The notes below the pieces were generated by a model. That model was not told where the DNA came from. It made no database searches and saw nothing but the letters and a program-made list of their open reading frames with translations. Below are positions 36,526 through 46,652 of a DNA stretch of 64,000 nt, piece after piece. Both the position numbers and the translations under genes were made by a program. The stretch's first letter is position 1, and every line of letters starts with the position of its first letter. The DNA is taken from positions 1 to 64,000 of the forward strand of contig NZ_VANI01000024.1 of NCBI RefSeq assembly GCF_005771435.1, given 5' to 3'. This DNA is from Microbulbifer harenosus (lineage in GTDB: Bacteria; Pseudomonadota; Gammaproteobacteria; Pseudomonadales; Cellvibrionaceae).

Positions 36526-37203
36526 TCAGTCGAGACGTTTTCCCGAACGGGGCAGCAGTTCACCATCCAGCTCGACGCGGTCATCGACCATTCTCAGCCG
36601 CCCCTGGGCAAACCAGCTGGCGGCCAGCGGATAGATCCGATGTTCCTGCACCAGCACCCGTTGTGCAAGGGTCTCGGCGGTGTCGCCGGACTCGATGGGG
36701 ACTGCCGCCTGCAGGATAGGCGGGCCGCCATCCAGCTCTTCGGTGACGAAGTGCACAGTGGCACCGTGCTCACGGTCACCGGCCTCCAGCGCGCGCTGGT
36801 GGGTGTGCAAACCCTGGTACTTGGGCAACAGGGACGGGTGAATGTTCAACAGGCGACCGCTGTAGTGGCGCACAAAACCCGGTGTGAGGATGCGCATAAA
36901 GCCAGCGAGGATTACCAGATCCGGGCGGTAGGCGTCGATGACCTCGACCATGGCTTCATCGAAGCTTTCGCGGTCGGTGAAGTCCCGATGGCTCAGGACT
37001 TCGGTATCGACGCCAGCATTTTTTGCCCGGGTCAGGCCGTAGGCGTCCGCTTTGTTGCTGATTACGGCTTCCACGGTGTAGCCGCAAGCGTCATCGGCGG
37101 CCGCGTCGAGAAACGCCTGCAGGTTGCTGCCGCTGCCGGAAATCAGAATGACAGCGCGGCATTTGCCAGTACTTTTGGAGGCGAGGTCAGGGGTTGTCGG
37201 CAT
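36526..37203 (-). CDS. purN: Phosphoribosylglycinamide formyltransferase
   Basis: A 225-residue purine enzyme that transfers formyl from 10-formyl-THF to GAR. AVILISGSGSNLQAFLDA binds the phosphate, and the catalytic segment is LLNIHPSLLPKYQGLHTHQRAL with HFVTEELDGGPPILQ (Asn, His and Asp all present). It is separated from purM by 6 bp and follows it in the purMN order. Confidence 0.96.
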   Translation of the reverse strand: MPTTPDLASKSTGKCRAVILISGSGSNLQAFLDAAADDACGYTVEAVISNKADAYGLTRAKNAGVDTEVLSHRDFTDRESFDEAMVEVIDAYRPDLVILAGFMRILTPGFVRHYSGRLLNIHPSLLPKYQGLHTHQRALEAGDREHGATVHFVTEELDGGPPILQAAVPIESGDTAETLAQRVLVQEHRIYPLAASWFAQGRLRMVDDRVELDGELLPRSGKRLD

Positions 37204-37209
37204 GGAGGG

Positions 37210-38262
37210 TCAGAGTCCCGCCAGCTCAACGGCTTCGCCGCCGTTACCGGCTTCGATGCTGCCCACCACAAAGGCTTCTTCACCCAGTTCCTGCAGTCTT
37301 GCCAGCGCCTTGTCCGCGTCCGCGGCCGGTACACAGATCACCATGCCCACGCCGCAGTTGAAGGTGCGGTACATCTCGCGGCCTTCGATATTGCCGGCCT
37401 CCTGCAGCCAGCGGAATACCGGCGGCAGCTCCCAGCTTTTGGTGTCGATCACGGCGCGGGTATTCTCCGGCAGCACGCGCGGCAGGTTTTCCAGCAGGCC
37501 GCCACCGGTGATGTGGCAAAGGGAATTGACCTGCACTTCTTTGATCAAGGTCAGCAGGTTCTTCACATAGATGCGGGTGGGGGCCATCAGCGATTCGGCC
37601 AGGGTTTTGCCTTCCAGGTCTTTCTGCAGATCGGCACCGCTGATTTCCAGCACCTTGCGGATCAGCGAATAGCCGTTGGAGTGGGGGCCGGAGGAGCGCA
37701 GGGCGATGAGCTTGTCGCCCACGGCTACCTTGCTGCCGTCGATGATTTCGGATTTCTCTACCACACCAACACAGAAGCCGGCGAGGTCGTAGTCATCGCC
37801 TTCATACATACCGGGCATTTCCGCGGTCTCACCACCCACCAGAGCGCAGCCGGACAACTCACAACCCTTGCCGATACCGCCCACCACGTCTGCAGCGATG
37901 TCGACGTTCAGCTTGCCGGTGGCATAGTAGTCGAGGAAAAACAGCGGTTCGGCACCGGCTACCACCAGATCGTTGACGCACATGGCCACCAGGTCGATAC
38001 CGATGGTGTCGTGGATGCCGAGGTCCATAGCCAGGCGCAGTTTGGTGCCAACGCCATCGGTGCCGCTGACCAGAACCGGCTCTTTATAGCCGCTTGGCAG
38101 CTGGCACAGGGCGCCAAAGCCGCCCAGTCCGCCCATCACCTCCGGGCGCGCGGTACGCTTGGCAACGTGCTTGATGCGCTCAACCAGCGCGTTACCCGCG
38201 TCGATGTCAACGCCGGCATCTTTATAGCTGAGAGAGGGAGTGGTGGGCTTGGAATCGCTCAT
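37210..38262 (-). CDS. purM: Phosphoribosylformylglycinamidine cyclo-ligase
   Basis: A 350-residue ATP-dependent cyclase that makes aminoimidazole ribotide. [21 protein letters not shown] is the standard start, followed by [37 protein letters not shown] and [18 protein letters not shown]. Its product also feeds ThiC, encoded earlier in the window. Divergent from DUF2066-hda across a 218-bp gap with no other gene. Confidence 0.97.
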   Translation of the reverse strand: MSDSKPTTPSLSYKDAGVDIDAGNALVERIKHVAKRTARPEVMGGLGGFGALCQLPSGYKEPVLVSGTDGVGTKLRLAMDLGIHDTIGIDLVAMCVNDLVVAGAEPLFFLDYYATGKLNVDIAADVVGGIGKGCELSGCALVGGETAEMPGMYEGDDYDLAGFCVGVVEKSEIIDGSKVAVGDKLIALRSSGPHSNGYSLIRKVLEISGADLQKDLEGKTLAESLMAPTRIYVKNLLTLIKEVQVNSLCHITGGGLLENLPRVLPENTRAVIDTKSWELPPVFRWLQEAGNIEGREMYRTFNCGVGMVICVPAADADKALARLQELGEEAFVVGSIEAGNGGEAVELAGL

Positions 38263-38480
38263 GGTTCAACCTGTAAGGGCCAGTTTCGGAGGGCGCGTAT
38301 TCTAGTGGAAAAAGTACACAATGTGCGAACTGAAGGCTGGGAGAAATAGCCGACACTGATACAATAGCCGCTAATTGACTGCCGGGAGGCGACTCCCAGC
38401 GCGCAGGTGCACCGCAAGCCGCTGCCTGTAGCCAGTGTGGTCGCACGCAAAATCATAAGAGGTAAGGGGGCTGAGAGCCG

Positions 38481-39578
38481 ATGCCATTAACGACGAATTT
38501 CCGTGTGGTGCTCTGTTTCTCGCTGTTATTGGCGGCAATCATGCTGGCAATGCCGTCTTCGGCCAGAGTTTTGCCCGATCTGTACGAAGTAAGCGAAGCG
38601 GTACCCAGCCGCGGTGCCACCGACCGTGCCGATGCCGCGGTGCGTGGCCTGGGGCGGGTTTTCATACGTGTGACCGGTGACCAGAAGATCACCAGCGACG
38701 TCAAACTGGCGCCGGTGTTGGCGCAGGCACAGAAGTATGTGCAGAGCTATCGCTATGACAGCGACAACAACCAGTTGTATCTGAACCTGACCTTCGATCC
38801 CAAGGCGGTGAACGAGCTGGTGCACCAGTTGCAGTTGCCGTTGTGGCCCAACAACCGCCCCGGCACTCTGGTGTGGATGGCGGTGGATACGCTGGAGCAC
38901 GGTCGCGACACCCTGGGCCAGGACGATTATCCCGAGCTGTTTGGCCTGTTGGACGGCCTCGCCATGGAGCGCGGTCTGCCGCTTGATTTTCCGGTGATGG
39001 ACCTCAACGACCAGCGCAATATGCCACTCGGCAGCCTCTGGGCCCAGGACGAGAGCGCCGCCCAGCAGGCGGGCGTCCGCTACCGCCCCGACGCCACTCT
39101 GATGGGGCGTTTGCTGCAGACGTCGGCCCAGCGCTGGCAAGCCAACTGGCTGTTGATACACGGAGGCCGCAGCTATGCATTTGATGCCGAGGGCAGTTCT
39201 CTGGAGGAAGTGGCCCTGCGCGGAGTGAATGAGGCTGCCAACCGGTTGGCTGAACGCTATGCCGTGCGCGCCGGTGACTCTGGCGTCGCCAGTGCGGTGC
39301 TGGTGGAAATTGCCGGTATCCGCAGCTTTGCGGATTACTCTGCGGCCACCCGTTACCTGCAGGGGCTGGCTCAGGTCAGCAGTGCCGATGTGCTGGCGGT
39401 CAACGGCGACCGGCTGACCCTGTCTCTCACCACCAGTATCCAGCTGGAAACGTTGCGTGACGTACTGTCGCTCAACCGCAACCTGCAACTGGCGGCGGAA
39501 GATGGGCTGGTGGATCTCACCGGTTACCGCGCACCCTTAGGCAGTGCGCAGAATCCGCTTCGCTACAGCTGGCACTGA
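38481..39578 (+). CDS. DUF2066 periplasmic protein
   Basis: A 365-residue exported protein of unknown function. Signal segment VLCFSLLLAAIMLAMPSSARV, then LYEVSEAVPSRGATDRADAAVRGLGRVFIRVTGD, the DUF2066 opening. The distal part repeats a domain that scans like a lipoprotein-assembly or beta-barrel accessory fold, but no motif is diagnostic. Located divergent from purM and 2 bp before hda, a conserved gammaproteobacterial arrangement. Confidence 0.85.
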   Translation: MPLTTNFRVVLCFSLLLAAIMLAMPSSARVLPDLYEVSEAVPSRGATDRADAAVRGLGRVFIRVTGDQKITSDVKLAPVLAQAQKYVQSYRYDSDNNQLYLNLTFDPKAVNELVHQLQLPLWPNNRPGTLVWMAVDTLEHGRDTLGQDDYPELFGLLDGLAMERGLPLDFPVMDLNDQRNMPLGSLWAQDESAAQQAGVRYRPDATLMGRLLQTSAQRWQANWLLIHGGRSYAFDAEGSSLEEVALRGVNEAANRLAERYAVRAGDSGVASAVLVEIAGIRSFADYSAATRYLQGLAQVSSADVLAVNGDRLTLSLTTSIQLETLRDVLSLNRNLQLAAEDGLVDLTGYRAPLGSAQNPLRYSWH

Positions 39579-39580
39579 TC

Positions 39581-40333
39581 GTGGCGCAGAATAAACAATC
39601 TGGTGGCGTGCCACAGCAGCTCTCGCTGGGTGTTTCCCTGCGGGACGACGCCACTTTTGCGAATTTTTTCCAGCCCTGCAGTGAGGGTGAGGGGCTGGAA
39701 AGTGGCAATCGACAGATCGTCGGTCTTCTGCGGGCGTTTGCCAGTGGCGACAACGCCGAGCCCTGCATTTATCTGTGGGGAGAGTCTGGTAGTGGTGTCA
39801 CTCACCTGCTGCAGGCGGCGTGCCAGGGGGCGGAGATCGCTCATCGCGGGTTCCAGTACCTGCCACTGGCGGACCTGATCGACGGTGACCCGGAGGTAAT
39901 GGTAGAGGGGCTCGAATATCTCGATCTGGTGTGTATTGACGATCTCCATCTGATCGAAGGCCGTCGCAACTGGCAGACGGCGCTGTTCCACCTCTACAAT
40001 CGTCTCCGCGACAGCGGCCGCCAGCTGTTACTCGGTGCGCGCAAGTCGCCCCGCGGTTTGGCGCTGGAACTTGCGGATCTGCAGTCGCGCCTGCAGTGGG
40101 GGCTCACTTTCCAGCTGCATCCTCTGAGCGACGACGACAAGCTGGCGGCCCTGCGGCAGCGCAGCAGGCTGCGCGGTTTCGATCTCTCGGAGGAGGTGGC
40201 GCACTACATCCTCCACCGGGCACCCCGGGACACCCGTGCGCTCTTCGCCTGCCTGGAACAGCTGGACCGCGCATCGCTGCAGGCCCAGCGCAAAATCACG
40301 ATCCCCTTCGTCAAACAGGTTTTAAATATCTGA
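39581..40333 (+). CDS. hda: DnaA regulatory inactivator Hda
   Basis: A 250-residue AAA+ protein that, loaded on the DNA clamp, promotes hydrolysis of ATP bound to DnaA and prevents re-initiation. The clamp-binding motif QQLSLGV is near the N-terminus. A Walker-A-like YLWGESGSGVTHLLQA, LVCIDDLHLIEG (Walker B) and the sensor region LQSRLQWGLTFQL are present. It starts with GTG two bases after the DUF2066 stop. Confidence 0.93.
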   Translation: MAQNKQSGGVPQQLSLGVSLRDDATFANFFQPCSEGEGLESGNRQIVGLLRAFASGDNAEPCIYLWGESGSGVTHLLQAACQGAEIAHRGFQYLPLADLIDGDPEVMVEGLEYLDLVCIDDLHLIEGRRNWQTALFHLYNRLRDSGRQLLLGARKSPRGLALELADLQSRLQWGLTFQLHPLSDDDKLAALRQRSRLRGFDLSEEVAHYILHRAPRDTRALFACLEQLDRASLQAQRKITIPFVKQVLNI

Positions 40334-40350
40334 ACCTGCACCAGCCCCGC

Positions 40351-40376
40351 GGCCGGCGCATTTGCCCGGCCTTTCT
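40351..40376 (+). terminator. Possible terminator after hda
   Basis: GGCCGG, a nine-base loop, CCGGCC, then TTTCT, 18 bp past the hda stop. The stem is short, so this is tentative. Confidence 0.45.
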
Positions 40377-40461
40377 GGCATTTGCTTCTACACTGTATTC
40401 GTTAGCGTGAATTTATCCGCCGGCACCGTTTGCAGCGACCGGCACACAGTGGAGGACGCGC

Positions 40462-41001
40462 ATGTTCCAGTTTCCCCGAAATTTCCTGATCCGCACCGGT
40501 GCTGCCGCAATACTGATGAGCGTGGCGGCTTTTGCGAGTGCGCAGACCGTGGTCAGTGTATTGAAGCTCGACAGCAAGGGCGTCGGCACCCTGCTGGGTA
40601 CGGTCACGGTTTCAGAGACGCCGTATGGCCTGGTGTTTACACCGAATCTGAAGGGACTGCCTGAGGGGCAGCACGGCTTTCACCTGCACGAAAACGGCAG
40701 CTGCGAGCCGGCGGAAAAGGACGGGAAAATGGTGCCGGGGCTGGCGGCCGGCGGACACTACGACCCGCACAAGACCGGCAAACACGGGGCGCCCTGGGGC
40801 GACGGCCACCTGGGTGACCTGCCGGCGCTGTATGTAGACGGCGACGGCAAAGCGACGACCCCGGTGCTGGCGCCGCGGGTGAAGACATCCGACCTGAAAG
40901 GGCGGGCGTTGATGATCCACGCCGGTGGCGACAACTACTCCGACCACCCGAGCCCGCTGGGTGGCGGTGGCGCGCGCATGGCCTGCGGTGTTATTCAGTA
41001 G
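40462..41001 (+). CDS. sodC: Cu/Zn superoxide dismutase, periplasmic
   Basis: A 179-residue secreted dismutase. Signal peptide around [13 protein letters not shown]. Metal ligands lie in [25 protein letters not shown] and [21 protein letters not shown], and the second disulfide Cys in RMACGVIQ. All copper and zinc histidines are in place. Its stop runs 7 bp into the end of the convergent catalase-like gene. Confidence 0.96.
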   Translation: MFQFPRNFLIRTGAAAILMSVAAFASAQTVVSVLKLDSKGVGTLLGTVTVSETPYGLVFTPNLKGLPEGQHGFHLHENGSCEPAEKDGKMVPGLAAGGHYDPHKTGKHGAPWGDGHLGDLPALYVDGDGKATTPVLAPRVKTSDLKGRALMIHAGGDNYSDHPSPLGGGGARMACGVIQ

Positions 41002-42380
41002 TGGCTTTGAATTGATTTGGTGGCGGCGCTGCTGCCAGGTGCAGCCCCCGCCTCCACCTTCTGCGCGCTGAAGTCGATTGCATAAGAATCATCCGCACAC
41101 TGGCTGTCTAAAACCTGTCCATCCACAGAGCGCGCCAGCGCATCAAAACACCGTGGCAGGGGCCAGGTCGGTTTGACGATGTTCAACCCCTGTTGCGGTG
41201 TGCACACCTCTCCCGGCAGGCACCAGCCCTCTGGTTCCTGTTGCGGAGCATTGTTGCTGGTGTGGCGAAACTCCGACACTGCATGGTACACGAGCCGCCG
41301 CGCGCGGTTGAGGCTGCCCAGCGGTTCCCATTCGCCCACCCCGCGCCAGGGGTTCATGGAGAGGTTTTCGCAGAACTCCCACTGCGCCTCGCTGGTGAAG
41401 GTTTGCGGCGGGATGTGAATGCGCGCGATGGGGATAAATGGCGAGTCTTTTTCTTCCCAGATCACGGTGGCGTCATCCAGTGGTGTGTTGGCATCGGTGT
41501 TGCGCGGCTGCACCACAAAGTCAAAGCAGGCGCTGGCTGACTGCAGGTTGTCGGCGAGCTGTGCGGTGAGGAAGTTCTCATCGGATTGGTCGACGGTGAT
41601 CGGATAGTCGGCGCCGGCGCAGGGACGGCTGGCGAATTTAATTTCCGTTTCCCCCAACCGGTAGGGGAGGATGGAGAAGTAGCGCTCTTGCAGTGGGGTG
41701 TCGATGGTAGACGACACGGTCTGCGCGGCCCGAACCAGCTGTTTCAGATGCAGGCGCGGCGGCCACAGGCTGAAAAACCATCCGCTTCGGTCGAGCCTGG
41801 CCAGATGCTGCATGTTCTCCGCATAGTCGTGGATGTTGCGATTGAAAAACGCCTGGTTGTTGGCCATCAGGAAATCCTGGGTGCCGCCGGCACCCAGCTC
41901 TGGCGCGAGAGGCGTACCGTTAACTCCCATCAGCTTGATCGCCATTCCGCGCGCGTCTTTCTCGCCGTCGGTCTGCACCAGCATGTCGCCATTGGAAAAG
42001 CGAATCCAGGCCTGGTACCGGCGCCCGGGGTTGGCGAACACGCTGTGGCGGAACTGATTGGGAATATCGCCGTTTACTTCAAACTCCGCGCGCAGGCAGC
42101 CGGTGGCCTTGGCATGGGCGTCGCGGCGAAACCGGTCGCCGTAACGGGGGCTGTTCTGCTGCTGTGCGGCGCGGGAAACGTCGAGCCCCGCCAGCATGGC
42201 GGAAGCGATGGCGTCGCGCTCCGCACTGGATACATCCATACCCAGTTGCTGGATACTGGCATCCAGCGCGCGCAGGGATTCTCGCCTGTGTTCATGGTCC
42301 TGGTCGGCGAAGCTTGCTGCGCAAAAAAAAGTAAATGCCAGTGCCGATATCTTGACCGTGGTGAGAAGGGTGTAGCTCAT
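40995..42380 (-). CDS. Catalase-family haem protein
   Basis: A 461-residue exported protein of the small catalase-like/SrpA group. After a signal segment ([16 protein letters not shown]) it shows [18 protein letters not shown] (distal histidine), [34 protein letters not shown] and a C-terminal [15 protein letters not shown], in the place of the proximal Tyr/Arg region. It lacks the length and several loops of monofunctional catalases, so peroxidase or another haem chemistry is likelier than classic catalase. Start overlaps the stop of the di-haem gene (ATGA), so the two are co-translated. Confidence 0.85.
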   Translation of the reverse strand: MSYTLLTTVKISALAFTFFCAASFADQDHEHRRESLRALDASIQQLGMDVSSAERDAIASAMLAGLDVSRAAQQQNSPRYGDRFRRDAHAKATGCLRAEFEVNGDIPNQFRHSVFANPGRRYQAWIRFSNGDMLVQTDGEKDARGMAIKLMGVNGTPLAPELGAGGTQDFLMANNQAFFNRNIHDYAENMQHLARLDRSGWFFSLWPPRLHLKQLVRAAQTVSSTIDTPLQERYFSILPYRLGETEIKFASRPCAGADYPITVDQSDENFLTAQLADNLQSASACFDFVVQPRNTDANTPLDDATVIWEEKDSPFIPIARIHIPPQTFTSEAQWEFCENLSMNPWRGVGEWEPLGSLNRARRLVYHAVSEFRHTSNNAPQQEPEGWCLPGEVCTPQQGLNIVKPTWPLPRCFDALARSVDGQVLDSQCADDSYAIDFSAQKVEAGAAPGSSAATKSIQSHY

Positions 42381-44422
42381 GGTTGCACCTGCCTCTGCAC
42401 CAATGTATTTCCCGGGTTGCGGCGGTACTTGTCGCAGGCCATCTCGCCAATGGCGCTGGCGGGTGGGGCCGGGTACCGATCCCAGTTCTGCGGGTCGCCG
42501 CCGAGAGCAGTACTGAATTCGGGGTTACCCATTACCTTGAGGTATTCGATCAATGCCATGCGCTCGCGTTCACTCAGGCGGCTGCCAATACGGCCGGCGA
42601 CGTCGGCATCGGTAAACAGGTGCCCGCTGTTGCTGTTACCGTCGAGGGTAGTATCGAACTCGAAACTTCCCGGGCGCATATCGGTGACGTAGCCGAGCTT
42701 TTGCGGATTGTATTCGCGGTGGCCGAGGCCAAATTTTGTCGGGCGCACGGCCAGAGGTGAAAGCAGGTCGTAAATGGTGGGTACCGAGCCGTTGTGCAGG
42801 AATGGCGGTGTCGCCCACACTCCGTGGAGCGGACGCGCCTTGTAGGCCGGCTTACTGGCGATGCGGAAAGGAACATTGAGACCGTCGTAGTCGGCGATGC
42901 CATTGTGGTCACTGGAAATGCCGCGGTTTTTGTACAGCACGGGGACCAGCTCATTCAGTAGCAACTGCAGTCCATCGCCGGCGTTGACTCGCCGGCTGTC
43001 GGAGTCATCGGGGTTTGGTGGTACCAGCGGGCCGGGGTCGTAGGTATGATTCAAATAGTTGCGCGCAGCGGTCGGGTCGGTGCCGATAACGGCGATATCA
43101 ATCCAGGGAAGCGCCCACAGGGACTCGCGCCAGTCCTCCCGCACCGGGTGATTCTCCTCGTCATAAGAAATCTGCCCCGCCATATCCCACTGCCAGTTGA
43201 CACTGCCCTGCTGCGCCGGATTTTGTTCCGGTCCGCCGGCGACCGGCCAGGCGTAAGGGGCTGACTCATGTGGACCGTGGCAGTGGGCGCACTGGTCCGC
43301 GAACAGTGCTTTTCCCTGGCGGGCGCGCGCGATGTCGATTTCCCCCAGCACATCTTGCGGCCACTTCGGCGGTTTGAGCTTGCGCAGGGTGGTCTCGATA
43401 CACTGCATACCCTCCACGTCGATAGTGGACTGGCCAAACTCTCCCTCCGGCAGCAGTGCGCCACGTTCATCCACCAATTTCACCGGCGCCATCACCCCGA
43501 GGCTCTCGCCTACATTGCGCGCCATGGCCTGGTTGGTAAAACCGGTGTACTGCACCCAATCGAAACGCCAGATATCCCAGAGGAAGGGGTAGCTGACCGG
43601 CGCATTGGCGATCTTGTAGTTCTCCTCGATGCCGAGATTGTAGCCAAAGACCACGTTACCGATGCGCCCGACCGCATCGGTGCGGCCGCGGCCCTCGGGG
43701 GTGGGGAAGAGCGTTGACTGACCGGGGCCCCGGGAGAATTTCCACACTTCACCCAGGTAGCGTTTAAGATCCTGTTTGAGCTGTTTGCGCGCGACGGGGT
43801 CATCCCCGGCAACCCGGTCGGCGAAGCGCGCCCATTTTCTCGGGTTGATGAATGTTTCTATCGCGGCGGCGTTCAGCGCAACGATGAACTCCCCCGGCGC
43901 GCTGGTGGATATACCGTGAATGGCCTGACCGCCGTCCACCCGCAGGGCGGTGCCCCGATAGTGCAGTTCGCCGGTGTGGCAGAGGGCGCAGCCGAGATCG
44001 AGGCGCTCGGTGTTGTCCTCGTTGTTCAGGTGTCTGCCCATGCCGACAGGGTGCAGTCCCGCCTCGCTTTCGGTGCTACTGCCGCCGCTATCGACAATAA
44101 ATCCCCAGCCGCGCAGATTATCAGCGCTGGCAAGTGGGTCCCGGGAAAACGGCAATTCCAGTGCGGTCAACCAGCGATAGTGCAGCCCCTGCAGCTCGGT
44201 GCCCTGAGGGGTGGTGTAGAAAAGCTCGCGGTCTTGCGCGGTCCACCCCTGGTCGAGATAACGCACCTCGGTAATGTGTTCGCGGGTGATTTTGGGGGCG
44301 AAATACTCGCGGGCGATGGTACAACCGGCAAGCACGGTGGCGATGGCAATGGCCAGAAAGGTGAATGTGCGGCCGGCGCGGCGAACAGCAGGCATTTGCC
44401 GTAAAGACATTTGAAAATCCAT
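42377..44422 (-). CDS. Di-haem cytochrome c peroxidase-like lipoprotein
   Basis: A 681-residue exported lipoprotein (lipobox TVLAGC near residue 33). Two CXXCH haem sites: LGCALCHTGELHYRG (~residue 145) and FADQCAHCHGPHES (~385). Its length, spacing and conserved WATPPFLHNGSVPTIYDLL block are those of the large di-haem group that also includes rubber oxygenase RoxA, rather than the ~330-residue CcpA/MauG enzymes. No experimentally known reaction can be assigned. Operon with the catalase-like gene. Confidence 0.88.
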   Translation of the reverse strand: MDFQMSLRQMPAVRRAGRTFTFLAIAIATVLAGCTIAREYFAPKITREHITEVRYLDQGWTAQDRELFYTTPQGTELQGLHYRWLTALELPFSRDPLASADNLRGWGFIVDSGGSSTESEAGLHPVGMGRHLNNEDNTERLDLGCALCHTGELHYRGTALRVDGGQAIHGISTSAPGEFIVALNAAAIETFINPRKWARFADRVAGDDPVARKQLKQDLKRYLGEVWKFSRGPGQSTLFPTPEGRGRTDAVGRIGNVVFGYNLGIEENYKIANAPVSYPFLWDIWRFDWVQYTGFTNQAMARNVGESLGVMAPVKLVDERGALLPEGEFGQSTIDVEGMQCIETTLRKLKPPKWPQDVLGEIDIARARQGKALFADQCAHCHGPHESAPYAWPVAGGPEQNPAQQGSVNWQWDMAGQISYDEENHPVREDWRESLWALPWIDIAVIGTDPTAARNYLNHTYDPGPLVPPNPDDSDSRRVNAGDGLQLLLNELVPVLYKNRGISSDHNGIADYDGLNVPFRIASKPAYKARPLHGVWATPPFLHNGSVPTIYDLLSPLAVRPTKFGLGHREYNPQKLGYVTDMRPGSFEFDTTLDGNSNSGHLFTDADVAGRIGSRLSERERMALIEYLKVMGNPEFSTALGGDPQNWDRYPAPPASAIGEMACDKYRRNPGNTLVQRQVQP

Positions 44423-44485
44423 TTTGATTTTTTATAGAAATGCTGGTTTTGCGCTGTGACGCCGGATTGTAAATGGCGTGGGCGG

Positions 44486-44534
44486 AAAAACAAAAGCCGG
44501 GCATGGATGGCAGTAATCGCCTTCCATGCCCGGC
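44486..44534 (-). terminator. Terminator after the first DUF885 gene
   Basis: GCCGGGCATGGA pairs with TCCATGCCCGGC around a 15-nt loop and is followed on the minus strand by TTTTGTTTTT, 32 bp past the stop. Confidence 0.85.
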
Positions 44535-44565
44535 CTGTAATCGTAATCAGAGAATGTCTGGAAAA

Positions 44566-46464
44566 TCAGTTACTGTTTCTGGTCTCTTCGATCCAGTCAT
44601 CCACCAGCTCTTCCAGCACATCCAGCGGCACCGCACCGTTCGCCAGCACGACGTCGTGAAATTCGCGAATATCGAACTTATCGCCCAGCGCCTGTTTCGC
44701 GCGCTCGCGCAACTCGACGATTTTCATCATGCCGATTTTATAGGCGGTTGCCTGGCCGGGCATAACGATGTAACGCTCAATGGCCTTCTGCACATCCGCA
44801 GGCGGGTTGGGGGTGTTTTCCGTCAGCCAGTCGATGGCCTGCTCGCGGGTCCACTTCTTGCTGTGGATACCCGTATCCACTACCAATCGTCCCGCGCGCC
44901 AGAGTTCCATCGCCAGGCGGCCGAAGTCGGAATACGGGTTCTGGTAGAAGCCGATCTCCTTGGGTACCAGCTCGGAATAGAGCCCCCAACCCTCGGTATA
45001 GGCGGTATAACCGCCGTATTTGCGGAATGAGGGAACGCTCTCCAGTTCCTGCATAATGGACAGCTGCATATGGTGGCCGGGGATGCCTTCGTGGTATGCG
45101 AGCGCTTCCATCTGGTAGGTGGGCATACTGCTCATTTTGTACAGGTTGGCGTAGTAGATGCCAGGGCGCGAGCCATCTGGCGCGGGACGCTGGTAAAACG
45201 CTTTGCCCGCCGATTTTTCACGGAAGGGTTCTACCGCCTTCACGATCAGATCTGCTTTCGGCTTGGTGATGAACAGTTCGTCCAGGCGGCCTTTCATGGT
45301 GTCGATGATGGCGGTGGCTTCTTTCAGGTAGCGCTGTTTGCCATCTTCGGTTTCCGGGTAATAGAACTGCGGATCGGTGCGCATGAATTCGAAGAATTCC
45401 TGCAGGCTGCCGTCAAACTTGACCTGCTTCATGATCGCGCGCATTTCGTCGTGGATGCGCGCCACTTCCTCAAGACCTTTTTGGTGGATTTCGGCGGCGG
45501 TCATGTCGGTGGTGGTATAGACGTTCAGGCGGTGCTGGTAAAACTTGTCGCCGTCGGGAAGCTTCCACGCGCCGTCATCGGTGGTGGCTTTTTTCTCCAG
45601 CTCGGCGAGATAGCTGTTCAGGTTTTCATAGGCGGGCTTCACCCGTTCAAGCATGGCCGTTCTGGCTTTTTCAACCAGCGCGGATTTCTCCTCGTCACTG
45701 ATGCTGAGCTTGTCTACCTTGCCTTTGAAATCCGCATACAGGGTGCTGTCTTTGCCATCGTCATAGGGCGCACCGGTGATCAGGTTTTTGCCGTCGCTGA
45801 TCACATAGGGGAATACAAACTTGGGCACGATGACGCCCGCATCGGCGCGTTCCTTGAGGTTGGCGATCAGCTGCTGGAAGTGTTCAGGTAGTGCATTCAG
45901 GCGCACGATGTAGGCTTCCGCATCGGAGATATCATCGATACGGTGCTGGTTAATCAACAGTGAGGCAACGCCGGTGTGGGTCGCGTACATCTGATTGACT
46001 GGGTAGGTGTGCAGCCGCCACTGATAACCCTCGATATCCTGCTCCAGATTGCGGATGGCGAGTTCCAGCGACAGGCGGGTGGCATCGTCCAGCTGGGTTG
46101 GATCAATTTTTTTCAGCGCTTCCAACTGCCGCTTGTTGATCTCGTGAGTTTCCTCTTCAAACGCCGGTGAAATGTTATCCCACTTGTCGTAGCCGTCTTT
46201 CATGCCGAGGAAGGTCTTGAACTCCGGGCTGCGGTCAAGGTGTGTCTGGAATTGTTCTTCAAACAGCTGGTTGGTACTGGCGATGACGTCCGGGTTGCCA
46301 CTGCCTTGTCCGTCGCCCGCAGCTTCCGGTTGGGTGGCGGCCGACTGGGTTTCGGCACTGTTCGTGACGGAGGGTTGTTGGTCGGTGTTCGCGGATTCCC
46401 GCTCACAACCCGCCATGGCCAGGGTGCTTATGGCAGCGGCCAGCAAAGTCATCTTCAGCTTCAT
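44566..46464 (-). CDS. DUF885 lipoprotein, copy A
   Basis: A 632-residue exported lipoprotein (lipobox TLAMAGC). A Ser/Thr/Gln-rich linker (about residues 20-60) leads into DUF885, whose metal-like motif YHEGIPGHHMQLSIMQE is intact (~residue 465). The family resembles zinc metallopeptidases but few members have been tested. A second, divergent paralogue lies at 50187-52046. It has its own terminator and is not in an obvious operon. Confidence 0.88.
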   Translation of the reverse strand: MKLKMTLLAAAISTLAMAGCERESANTDQQPSVTNSAETQSAATQPEAAGDGQGSGNPDVIASTNQLFEEQFQTHLDRSPEFKTFLGMKDGYDKWDNISPAFEEETHEINKRQLEALKKIDPTQLDDATRLSLELAIRNLEQDIEGYQWRLHTYPVNQMYATHTGVASLLINQHRIDDISDAEAYIVRLNALPEHFQQLIANLKERADAGVIVPKFVFPYVISDGKNLITGAPYDDGKDSTLYADFKGKVDKLSISDEEKSALVEKARTAMLERVKPAYENLNSYLAELEKKATTDDGAWKLPDGDKFYQHRLNVYTTTDMTAAEIHQKGLEEVARIHDEMRAIMKQVKFDGSLQEFFEFMRTDPQFYYPETEDGKQRYLKEATAIIDTMKGRLDELFITKPKADLIVKAVEPFREKSAGKAFYQRPAPDGSRPGIYYANLYKMSSMPTYQMEALAYHEGIPGHHMQLSIMQELESVPSFRKYGGYTAYTEGWGLYSELVPKEIGFYQNPYSDFGRLAMELWRAGRLVVDTGIHSKKWTREQAIDWLTENTPNPPADVQKAIERYIVMPGQATAYKIGMMKIVELRERAKQALGDKFDIREFHDVVLANGAVPLDVLEELVDDWIEETRNSN

Positions 46465-46591
46465 GTTGTGCTCTCAGCTTCTGTTTTAGAGGTGTGTCTG
46501 CTTGGTTGCAGCGCCTGTGTTGTACCCATAACTGCATAGCGATGCAAATTCCGTGTGCGGGTGCTGGAGGCGGGTGTAAAACGGCGGACAT

Positions 46592-46613
46592 AAAAAAAGC
46601 GGGCCGCAGCCCG
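46592..46613 (-). terminator. Terminator of sodB
   Basis: AAGCGGGCTGCGGCCCGCTTTTTTT on the minus strand (stem GCGGGC/GCCCGC), 40 bp past the sodB stop. Confidence 0.88.
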
Positions 46614-46652
46614 CTTCTCGTTTGCGCCTCGCGGCGCGGATCTGCAAGCAGA

